From Candidatus Omnitrophota bacterium (GTDB taxonomy: Bacteria; Omnitrophota; Gorgyraeia; Zapsychrales; Fredricksoniimonadaceae): 5,875 nt of DNA. Shown here in pieces: positions 1 to 5,462 of this stretch. The notes beneath the pieces were generated by a model, which was not told the DNA's origin, made no database searches, and saw only the letters and a list, made by a program, of their open reading frames with translations. The DNA lies in the NCBI GenBank assembly GCA_017987425.1, contig JAGNTT010000066.1, positions 1-5,875 on the forward strand, given 5' to 3'. Position 1 is the first letter of the stretch. Each line of letters opens with the position of its first letter. The translations under genes and the position numbers were made by a program.

Positions 1-672
1 GACGGGCAGAGCGGACTTGAGGCTGCCAAGGCCGAACAGTTCGATCTGATTGTCACCGACGTGGCCATGCCTGTCATGGACGGATTTAAATTCTTTAAAG
101 CGGTGAAGCCTCTACCTAATTACGCAAAAGTCCCTGTCATAGTCATGACCGCCCATGCGGGCATGGAAGAAACATTCCGGGCCTTTAACGTGGCGGAATT
201 TTTTGCCAAACCGACCGACCTGGAAGTTATTTTAAAGACGATAGACGGTCTTTTAAAACCGTATACTGTGAAGACCGATTCACGTAATATCATCGTCTGC
301 GGAGCGGGGGTAGATGTCGTCGCCAGTATGGTACAGATTTTAAATGATTACGGCCATAAGGCGACAGCGGTCCATGATGAAATTGAGTTTTTGGTCAAGG
401 CGCTGAACGCTCCGCCGGATATTGTTTTGCTTGATGTGCTATTGCCGCAGCTCATGGCGTACGAGCTTATTGCCTCGATGCGGGCCTTTACCCGTTTTTC
501 CAGGCTGAAGATCATCACCTATACGAATTTTAATGAGAAAGAATTGACCAATATCAACGCCGTCGAGCAGTTGAAGTCAGCTAAAAATAAATGCCTTGAG
601 TCCGGTGCAAACGCTTACATCGGCCGGTTCAGTAAAGTGACGTTTATGGAATCGATCACGGCGCATATCTAA
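1..672 (+). CDS. Tandem receiver-domain response regulator (5' end missing)
   Basis: The reading frame is open from base 1, so the start lies outside the window; 223 residues are visible. Two CheY-like receiver (REC) domains follow one another with no DNA-binding or enzymatic output domain after them. The first REC (visible residues 1-86) has the expected phosphoacceptor Asp20 in the stretch TDVAMPVMDG, the conserved Thr50 in VMTAH, and Lys70 in FAKP; its N-terminal acidic pair is off the window. The second REC (about residues 96-222) keeps Asp145 in LLDVLLP and a Thr at 175. It has VCGAG where the acidic Mg-binding pair normally sits, and Arg209 (YIGRF) in place of the invariant Lys. The family acts in the cytoplasm as a phosphorelay partner of histidine kinases. 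The second domain may be a poorly phosphorylated pseudo-receiver. The partner kinase and target are not visible. A further domain could lie upstream. Confidence 0.88.
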   Translation, partial: DGQSGLEAAKAEQFDLIVTDVAMPVMDGFKFFKAVKPLPNYAKVPVIVMTAHAGMEETFRAFNVAEFFAKPTDLEVILKTIDGLLKPYTVKTDSRNIIVCGAGVDVVASMVQILNDYGHKATAVHDEIEFLVKALNAPPDIVLLDVLLPQLMAYELIASMRAFTRFSRLKIITYTNFNEKELTNINAVEQLKSAKNKCLESGANAYIGRFSKVTFMESITAHI

Positions 673-854
673 AACTTTCCGCTATTTATAATCTCACTCG
701 TTGTGCTGATTTTCCTCCCGGATGAATTTCCTGCGGAGGCAGAGGAATCCATTTCCGTTTCCATCGACACCCCAGGTTCCGACGGCGTCGCCGGTGCGCC
801 GGAGTAGAGAGCCCGGCTGTCGTAGGTGAGGCTGCTGGTGTCAATGTTTATCAA
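669..854 (-). CDS. Doubtful 61-codon ORF, possible gene remnant
   Basis: I do not recognise this ORF. It begins with TTG directly after an in-frame TAG, so no longer N-terminus is possible. The only purine-rich stretch upstream (AGGA) lies 1 base from the start, too close to act as a Shine-Dalgarno. The predicted peptide is polar, rich in Ser, Thr and Gly, with no signal peptide, membrane segment or known motif; residues 9-30 contain TYDSRALYSGAPATPSEPG. Its codons are GC-rich at third positions, like the neighbouring lpxB gene, and its stop overlaps the response-regulator stop tail to tail. It could be the C-terminal remnant of a larger decayed gene, or a chance ORF in GC-rich DNA. I lean slightly towards it not being an expressed gene. 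Confidence 0.2.
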   Translation of the reverse strand: MINIDTSSLTYDSRALYSGAPATPSEPGVSMETEMDSSASAGNSSGRKISTTSEIINSGKF

Positions 855-883
855 ATCCTATAAAGAGGCGTATGCGATAAACA
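845..883. repeat. 8-bp perfect inverted repeat (TGTTTATC / GATAAACA)
   Basis: TGTTTATC at 845-852 and GATAAACA at 876-883 are exact reverse complements separated by 23 bases. Centre-to-centre spacing is 31 bases, about three helical turns, which would suit two protein half-sites. It lies upstream of the acyltransferase gene and covers the start of the doubtful minus-strand ORF. No T-tract follows, so it is not a terminator. It may be chance. Confidence 0.3.
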
Positions 884-1011
884 GTTTTTATTGGATGGGT
901 CGTTGGGTTTTGTCTGATCGGTTGAGCCGAATAAATGTCTGTTCCGGAAACCTTTCAGCAATTTTTTGATAAGTATTCCATAGGCTGTTGTTTATTAATG
1001 TTTTGGGGGGT

Positions 1012-1016
1012 AGGGG
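1012..1016 (+). promoter_or_regulatory. Ribosome binding site that decides the acyltransferase start
   Basis: AGGGG lies 7 bases before the ATG at 1024. This favours 1024 over the in-frame TTG at 988, which has no Shine-Dalgarno and would add 12 residues (LGGRG-type) absent from the usual family N-terminus. Confidence 0.6.
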
Positions 1017-1023
1017 CGTCTTT

Positions 1024-2124
1024 ATGCGGATTAAGCAACTAGATGTTTTACGAGGTGTTGCTGTCTGGCTGGTCTTAGGGCGTCATATGCCTTTTATCGA
1101 TATTTATTCAGGCTTCGGTTCTGGTTTTTTGAAGATCTGGGAACGCATGGGGTGGATCGGCGTCGACCTCTTTTTTGTGCTCAGCGGTTTTCTTGTTTCC
1201 GGATTACTTTTTAAGGAATACCAGAGCACGGGCAAGATCGACGTTCTGCTTTTTTTGATCAGGCGCGGTTTTAAGATATACCCCGGATATTATTTCCTGC
1301 TGTTGTTTACCATTCTGGTTTATTTCTATGTTTTCAAAATAGCGTTTTCCGCCCGCGCTATCTTTGAGCAGATATTCTTTGTGCAAAATTATTTTTTTCT
1401 GCTGTGGGACCATACCTGGTCTCTGGCGGTTGAAGAGCATTTCTATTTTTTGTTGGTTCTTTTTCTTTTGTGGTGTTCCCGCCGTCGGACGGCGGATCCG
1501 TTCTTTGATTTGCCTAAAGCCTTTGTGTTTTTGGCGCTGGGATGTCTGGTGCTGAGGGTGCAAAATAGTATTCAAAACCCTCAATTTGGTGCCCAATTGC
1601 ATCTGTTTCTTACACATTTGCGTATTGACTCGCTGATGTTCGGGGTTGTATTGTCATATGCTCATCATTTTCATCAGGAAAAGTTTCGACAATGGGTGGT
1701 TGCTCATAAAGGTTGGATTGCCGGGCTGAGCGCTATTATGTTAACGCCGGTTTTTATATTTGAATTGCCGGACACGCCGTTTATATATACTTATGGATTG
1801 ACCCTCAATTATCTCGGCCTCGGCGGGATGATGATGGTCTTTCTTTATGCCGTTCACATACCTGAAGGTCAATTGAACGGGTTGGCCAAGACCGGATTTT
1901 TTTCATATTCGATTTATCTTTGGCATTTTCCCATTCTCCGCTGGGTCATGCCAAAGATGATTGAATGGACCGGAATCACCAATACGAGCCTCCTGGTGCT
2001 TATTATTATTTATTTTTCGATGACCATTAGCCTAGGGATATGGGTGGCGAGATTGATTGAGATTCCGTGTCTCCGTTATCGGGACCGGGTGTTTGTGAAA
2101 AAGAAATCTATCGAGGCTGTTTAA
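1024..2124 (+). CDS. Acyltransferase family 3 (OafA-like) membrane protein
   Basis: A 366-residue polytopic inner-membrane protein of the acyltransferase 3 family (Pfam PF01757). Members transfer acetyl or other short acyl groups onto O-antigen, exopolysaccharide or other envelope glycans. Family hallmarks are present in order: LDVLRGVAVWLVLGRH at 6-21, with Arg10 and His21 as the conserved R-x10-H pair; GVDLFFVLSGFL at 46-57; RRGFKIYPGYY at 80-90; TWSLAVEEHFYFLL at 121-134; RIDSLMFGVVLSY at 190-202; and SYSIYLWHFP at 314-323. About ten hydrophobic segments are seen, and the C-terminus is short and basic (RYRDR...KKK). The length is that of a stand-alone transferase, without the C-terminal SGNH domain some members carry. 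The ATG at 1024 has an AGGGG Shine-Dalgarno. The gene is AT-richer than the lpx genes, partly because of its hydrophobic codons. The acceptor and acyl group cannot be told from sequence. The propeller gene follows after 36 bases. Confidence 0.92.
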   Translation: MRIKQLDVLRGVAVWLVLGRHMPFIDIYSGFGSGFLKIWERMGWIGVDLFFVLSGFLVSGLLFKEYQSTGKIDVLLFLIRRGFKIYPGYYFLLLFTILVYFYVFKIAFSARAIFEQIFFVQNYFFLLWDHTWSLAVEEHFYFLLVLFLLWCSRRRTADPFFDLPKAFVFLALGCLVLRVQNSIQNPQFGAQLHLFLTHLRIDSLMFGVVLSYAHHFHQEKFRQWVVAHKGWIAGLSAIMLTPVFIFELPDTPFIYTYGLTLNYLGLGGMMMVFLYAVHIPEGQLNGLAKTGFFSYSIYLWHFPILRWVMPKMIEWTGITNTSLLVLIIIYFSMTISLGIWVARLIEIPCLRYRDRVFVKKKSIEAV

Positions 2125-2160
2125 AAAGCTTTAGTAAAGAAACGTTCATGGATCGCGGAC

Positions 2161-3180
2161 ATGCTTAAAATTTATCAAAGATGTGTACCCTTATTGGGTT
2201 TAATGTGTTTTCTTCTGGCTGTATGCCCGGCGGAAGCAAAGCAGTCTATACCTGCAACCATCGACATTCCGGGCGCCGAGGGCGGTGTCAGTTTCAACGA
2301 CATCACGTATTCTCCGAAATTAAACAAGGTGATTATTCCCTCCGGAGGCACGGGGCAGACGGTGCTGATCGAACCAGAAACAGGCGCGACACGTTCCGTC
2401 GGTCTTCTGAGGCCCGGTTCGACTTATGTTAAGGGCGGGCCTTTTCAGGGCGTCAATTCCGCTGATGAAGGTGAGGGTGTTATTTTTATGATGGACCGCG
2501 CGACTAGGATTTTAAGCGCGTGGGATATTGAAAAGAATGAAATCATTTCATCGACGCCGCTCGCGAGCAATCCGGACTTCATCCGTTATTCGGAGCCTAC
2601 TAAGGAAGTGTGGGTGACTGAGCCTGACATGGCGCGTATCGAAGTTTTTGTTTTTTACGACGGGACCCTGGAGCATTCGGGATTTATTCCGGTCCCGGGC
2701 GGTCTGGATCAGCTTGTTATCGATACCAAACGGCAGTGGGCATATACGCAGTTGTGGCAGCAGAAGGCGGTGGTGATCGATTTGAAAAGCCGCGAGATTG
2801 TTGCTCTCTGGCCTAATGCGTGTGAAGGTTCCCATGGGCTTGAGTTGGACGAAGCGAGAGGTTTTCTTTTTACCGCATGCCGTGACGGAAAGCTGTCCGT
2901 TCTGGATGCCGATGACAATGGCAAAATTTTAGGCTCTGTCCATACCGCGGCTTCCGAGGTGGATGTGATCGGATACAATGCCGGGCTTATGCATGTATAT
3001 CTCGCCGCCGGTGCCAGTGCTAAAATTTCCGTCATTAAGATTTCAGATCAGGGTGTTCCGGAAATTATCGGTGAAAAGAATGTTTCCAACAGTTCCTGTG
3101 TCACCAACGACGGTAAAGACGGCATCTGGGTCTGTGATTCCTTAGGCGGAAAAATTCTTTATTTTAAAGATAACTTCTAA
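2161..3180 (+). CDS. Secreted beta-propeller (YVTN/NHL-like) repeat protein
   Basis: A 339-residue protein with a classical signal peptide: basic start (K3, R7), hydrophobic core at about 9-22, and likely signal peptidase I cleavage after AEA (residue 26). Cys22 is preceded by LAV, which is a poor lipobox, so a lipoprotein is less likely. The mature part is a string of roughly 40-residue beta-rich repeats, about seven by my count: near 45-80, 98-132, 138-178, 181-218, 223-262, 266-305 and 311-337. Typical blade cores are LVIDTKRQWAYTQL...AVVIDLKSREIV and LELDEARGFLFTAC...LSVLDADDNGKIL. This fits a periplasmic or exported propeller of the YVTN/NHL class, usually a binding scaffold; no catalytic residues are evident. 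The start has only a weak GGA Shine-Dalgarno 8 bases upstream. It lies 36 bases after the acyltransferase with no terminator between, so co-transcription is likely. Its ligand is unknown. Confidence 0.85.
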   Translation: MLKIYQRCVPLLGLMCFLLAVCPAEAKQSIPATIDIPGAEGGVSFNDITYSPKLNKVIIPSGGTGQTVLIEPETGATRSVGLLRPGSTYVKGGPFQGVNSADEGEGVIFMMDRATRILSAWDIEKNEIISSTPLASNPDFIRYSEPTKEVWVTEPDMARIEVFVFYDGTLEHSGFIPVPGGLDQLVIDTKRQWAYTQLWQQKAVVIDLKSREIVALWPNACEGSHGLELDEARGFLFTACRDGKLSVLDADDNGKILGSVHTAASEVDVIGYNAGLMHVYLAAGASAKISVIKISDQGVPEIIGEKNVSNSSCVTNDGKDGIWVCDSLGGKILYFKDNF

Positions 3181-4319
3181 AATAATTCTTTGAGGATAAT
3201 TTTGGCGGCCCTTTGACTGGCGCCTGATTCGCCGAGCAGTGTCGGAAATTTCGCAAACTCTTTTTGGATCTTGTTGCTTAGCTTGTGATCCGAAAGGAGT
3301 TTTCCTATTTCCAGCGCCAGATTTTCTCCGGTCGCTTTTTCCTGGATGAGTTCGGGGACGACCGCTCTGCCGGCGACGATGTTGGCGAGTCCGATATGGG
3401 GAATGGTGATGAAGAATTTGGCAAGCTGATAGGTCAGCCACGATGTTTTGTAAATGATGACCATGGGCTTCTGCAGGATTGCGGCTTCCAGTGTTGCCGT
3501 GCCGGATGCCACCATACAGCAGGTCAGGGCATTGAATTCGTTATAGGAAGTCTGCTCAATCACACGGATGGGGCATTTGGCTTCGTGAACAAGCGGGTCT
3601 ATGAGCTGTGCGTCAACCGTCGGCGCCTTCAAAAGCACAAACTGAAATGTCTTGTTCTTTTTATGAAGGGCCTCGGCTGCCTTGATCATCACGGGAAGAT
3701 GGCGAGTGATTTCTTTTTCGCGCGACCCAGGGAGTAAGCCTATGACCGGATAGCCGGGGTTCAATCCGAGAGAAGCCAGCACATCGCGCTCGGGCACTGT
3801 CACCTTGATCTGGTCCATGAGCGGGTGGCCAACGTAATCGACATCCATTTTATATTTTTTGTAAAACGTCTGCTCGAAAGCAAACAGGACGATCATTTTG
3901 TCGGTGACCTGTTTGATAAGTTTGATTCGCTGTTCCTTCCAGGCCCAGACCTGGGGTGAGATATAGTAAATGACTTTGATCTTTCTCTCTTTGAGTTTGC
4001 GTGCCAGCCGCAGATTAAATCCCGGATAATCGACGAGCAGGACGGCATCCGGTTTTGTACGGTCGACTTCGGCGAGCACATGATGAAACACTTTTTTGAT
4101 CCGTCCGTAATTTTTAATGACATCCGAAAAGCCGATGACGGCGAGCTCGGTAATGTCGGCAAAGCTTTCGACGCCGGCCTTTCTCATGTGGTCTCCGCCG
4201 ACGCCGGTCATCCGCAGCGACGGGACGGACTGACGCAGGGCCGCGGCCACCTCAGCGGCGCGCATGTCTCCGGAGGCTTCTCCGGCGATGATCATGAGAA
4301 GTTTTTGAGGTTCTGCCAT
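3177..4319 (-). CDS. lpxB: Lipid-A-disaccharide synthase LpxB
   Basis: A 380-residue family GT19 glycosyltransferase, full length (E. coli LpxB has 382). It condenses UDP-2,3-diacylglucosamine with lipid X to form the beta-1,6 lipid A disaccharide 1-phosphate, as a peripheral protein on the cytoplasmic face of the inner membrane. Signature motifs run in order: GEASGD 13-18, GVGGDHMRKAG 39-49, VIGFSDVI 61-68, LLVDYPGFNLRLA 94-106 (with the conserved Asp97), YYISPQVWAWKE 118-129, VGHPLMD 163-169, LLPGSREKEI 195-204 (conserved Arg200), SGTATLEAAI 272-281 and IGLANIVAGR 309-318. The ATG at 4319 is chosen because it keeps the first beta strand. An ATG at 4295 would form an ATGA junction with the upstream stop but leave only MIIA before the GEASGD motif. 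It overlaps the Gfo/Idh gene by 28 bases, implying translational coupling. Its stop overlaps that of the convergent propeller gene. Confidence 0.97.
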   Translation of the reverse strand: MAEPQKLLMIIAGEASGDMRAAEVAAALRQSVPSLRMTGVGGDHMRKAGVESFADITELAVIGFSDVIKNYGRIKKVFHHVLAEVDRTKPDAVLLVDYPGFNLRLARKLKERKIKVIYYISPQVWAWKEQRIKLIKQVTDKMIVLFAFEQTFYKKYKMDVDYVGHPLMDQIKVTVPERDVLASLGLNPGYPVIGLLPGSREKEITRHLPVMIKAAEALHKKNKTFQFVLLKAPTVDAQLIDPLVHEAKCPIRVIEQTSYNEFNALTCCMVASGTATLEAAILQKPMVIIYKTSWLTYQLAKFFITIPHIGLANIVAGRAVVPELIQEKATGENLALEIGKLLSDHKLSNKIQKEFAKFPTLLGESGASQRAAKIILKELF

Positions 4320-5227
4320 ATTTTGTCCGTGATTTCGAGGGCGACTTTAAGCGCTTCGCGGGCTTCTGAGCCGGAGACGACAGGGGGTTTGTCCAGACGG
4401 ACACAGTCGACGAATGATTCGAGTTCTTTTTTGAGCGGTTCTTCTTTTTCGATTGGAATGTTTTCTTTGGTGATAGCGATCAATTGTTTCCTGTAGATAA
4501 ACGCCTTTTGTTCGACGTAGTCGAGAGAGATGTAGGCGTTCTTGAGAAAAATCCGGATTTTGCGCATGACCTCCGGCGAGATGCGGCTGGCTGTGATATT
4601 GCAGACGCTGCCGTTGGTAAATGTAAGACGGACATTCGCGATGTCTTCCTTTTTGGTCAGGACCGGCACGCCGACGGCCTGGATGTCCTTGATCGGGTAT
4701 TTGATTAGTCCGAGAATGATGTCGATGTCGTGGATCATCAGATCGGTCACGACGCCGATATCAAGGGAACGGTTGGGAAAGGGGTTGAGGCGGTGGCACT
4801 CGATAAACAGCGGGTCTTTGACAATTTTCTGGATTGTCTGGAATGCTGAATTGAAACGCTCCACGTGACCGACCTGCAGTTTAAGGTTATTCCGTCGGGC
4901 GAGTTCAATGAGCATGTCCGCCTCATCCAGGTCCATCGTGATCGGTTTTTCGACGAATGTGTGGACGCCGCGTTCAAGAAAATATTTAGCTATTTCCGCG
5001 TGGGTGACTGTGGGTGTGCAAATATTAACCGCCTGAATGTTGTCCGGCAGTTTACGGTAATCGGTCACAAACGGGACGTGATATTGTTCGGCCAGAGGTT
5101 TGGCGTTGGCGGCATGATGGTCGCAAATGGCTGCGATATTGACTTTATCATGGAGTTCGGAATAAACCCGGACGTGTTTGGATCCCAGGTGGCCGAGCCC
5201 GATGATGGCGACATTTAGTTTGGTCAT
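4292..5227 (-). CDS. Gfo/Idh/MocA oxidoreductase next to lpxB, possible sugar-nucleotide dehydrogenase
   Basis: A 311-residue NAD(P)-dependent oxidoreductase. The N-terminal Rossmann fold has AIIGLGHLGSKH at 7-18 (G10, G12, G15), with Asp36 at the end of the second strand, which usually indicates NAD preference. The family motif EKP is at 93-95 and GHVERFN at 120-126. TDLMIHDIDIIL at 161-172 carries the catalytic-type Asp and His residues (H166, D167). The C-terminal half is the usual alpha/beta substrate domain. Homologues beside lpxA/lpxB are common. One characterised example, GnnA, oxidises the 3-OH of UDP-GlcNAc, and the aminotransferase GnnB then makes the amine that gives N-linked acyl chains in lipid A. 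No aminotransferase is present here, so GnnA activity is a hypothesis only. It is the first gene of the leftward unit. Its start codon has no Shine-Dalgarno: the preceding bases are TTAAAAT and then the repeat arm. Confidence 0.9.
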   Translation of the reverse strand: MTKLNVAIIGLGHLGSKHVRVYSELHDKVNIAAICDHHAANAKPLAEQYHVPFVTDYRKLPDNIQAVNICTPTVTHAEIAKYFLERGVHTFVEKPITMDLDEADMLIELARRNNLKLQVGHVERFNSAFQTIQKIVKDPLFIECHRLNPFPNRSLDIGVVTDLMIHDIDIILGLIKYPIKDIQAVGVPVLTKKEDIANVRLTFTNGSVCNITASRISPEVMRKIRIFLKNAYISLDYVEQKAFIYRKQLIAITKENIPIEKEEPLKKELESFVDCVRLDKPPVVSGSEAREALKVALEITDKIWQNLKNFS

Positions 5228-5231
5228 ATTT

Positions 5232-5322
5232 TAAGTGGTCAGTGTTCGGTGGTCAGTGCTCAGGGAGTGAGTGGACGTATTTTAGGTTTTCTGACCCCTG
5301 GTCCCTGACCACTGATCACTTA
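5232..5322. repeat. Heptad-based imperfect inverted repeat in the Gfo/Idh-lpxB leader
   Basis: Arms 5232-5263 and 5291-5322 are reverse complements at roughly three quarters of positions, around a 27-base loop. The outer 13 bases match at 12 (TAAGTGGTCAGTG against TAAGTGATCAGTG). Both arms are built from 7-base units close to TGGTCAG: TGGTCAG, TGTTCGG, TGGTCAG and TGCTCAG on the left; TGATCAG, TGGTCAG, GGACCAG and GGGTCAG on the right, read on the opposite strand. Because the units repeat, the arms can pair in several registers; AGTGGTCAG (5234-5242) pairs exactly with 5305-5313. A further exact 10-bp pair joins 5253-5262 with 5325-5334. The element looks like a dispersed intergenic repeat, though only one copy is visible here. 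Confidence 0.75.
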
Positions 5323-5333
5323 TGTGAGCACTG

Positions 5334-5362
5334 ATAGTAACAAACCGGTTTACAAATGTCAA
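5334..5362 (-). promoter_or_regulatory. Predicted leftward promoter for Gfo/Idh-lpxB
   Basis: Read on the minus strand, a perfect -35 box TTGACA (5362-5357) is followed after exactly 17 bases by TACTAT (5339-5334), a 4 of 6 match to the -10 consensus. The start of transcription would fall near 5327, giving a leader of about 100 bases that contains the whole heptad inverted repeat. The spacer holds the -35 box of the opposing promoter. Confidence 0.6.
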
Positions 5363-5366
5363 ACGG
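5345..5366. promoter_or_regulatory. Imperfect palindrome at the two -35 boxes, possible operator
   Basis: CCGGTTTACA and TGTCAAACGG flank a 2-base centre and match as inverted halves at 8 of 10 positions; AAACCGGTTT at 5342-5351 is itself a perfect palindrome. The symmetry may simply reflect two similar -35 boxes facing each other, but a regulator bound here would cover both promoters. Confidence 0.3.
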
Positions 5367-5377
5367 TATGGTACGAT
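5349..5377 (+). promoter_or_regulatory. Predicted rightward promoter for the msbA-like gene
   Basis: TTTACA (5349-5354, 5 of 6 to the -35 consensus) is followed after 17 bases by TACGAT (5372-5377, 4 of 6 to the -10 consensus). Transcription would start near 5384, giving a leader of about 79 bases before the msbA ATG. It overlaps the leftward promoter, so the two probably compete for RNA polymerase. Confidence 0.5.
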
Positions 5378-5421
5378 CAACCCAATTTCCGAAGAGGTTT
5401 AAACGTATAAACTTACAACAT

Positions 5422-5460
5422 AACGCGGATTTAACCCCCTCAAATCCGCGTTTATTATTT
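5422..5460 (+). terminator. Terminator-like stem-loop in the msbA leader (possible attenuator)
   Basis: AACGCGGATTT (5422-5432) and AAATCCGCGTT (5442-5452) form a perfect 11-bp stem with a 9-base loop, followed on the + strand by TTTATTATTT. It resembles an intrinsic terminator with an interrupted T-tract. The stem ends 10 bases before the msbA ATG, and no + strand gene lies upstream that would need a terminator. A leader attenuator, the end of a short leader RNA of about 75 bases, or a translation-control hairpin are the alternatives. Confidence 0.55.
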
Positions 5461-5462
5461 TC

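Larger units (their letters stand above)
673..1023. other. Intergenic region without a confident gene
   Basis: This stretch separates the response regulator from the acyltransferase gene. I found no tRNA, no intrinsic terminator with a T-tract and no convincing sigma70 promoter. The first half (about 673-854) is GC-rich and open on the minus strand (see the separate low-confidence ORF). The second half (about 855-1023) is AT-rich and is presumably the upstream region of the acyltransferase gene. It contains an 8-bp perfect inverted repeat and ends in a G-rich run that includes the likely ribosome binding site. Confidence 0.6.

Noticed and set aside
710..756. A terminator for the response regulator from TTCCTC/GAGGAA pairing
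   Set aside because: The stem is short, the loop is long and no T-tract follows.
988..1023. A TTG start giving a 378-residue acyltransferase
   Set aside because: No Shine-Dalgarno precedes it, and the ATG at 1024 has AGGGG at 7 bases and gives the usual family N-terminus.
998..1042. A 14-codon upstream ORF starting at ATG 998 and overlapping the acyltransferase start
   Set aside because: It has no ribosome binding site and a low-complexity G-rich start, so it is probably chance.
1204..1617. A 137-codon open frame on the minus strand inside the acyltransferase gene
   Set aside because: It lies wholly antisense to a gene with clear family motifs; its Lys/Gln-rich translation mirrors the Phe/Leu codons of the real protein.
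4080..5218. Plus-strand open frames opposite lpxB and the Gfo/Idh gene
   Set aside because: They are antisense shadows of two strongly recognised proteins and carry no family motif or ribosome binding site.
5232..5336. A CRISPR array or transposon terminal repeats
   Set aside because: The repeat unit is only 7 bases with no spacers, and no transposase, target duplication or mobile gene is nearby.
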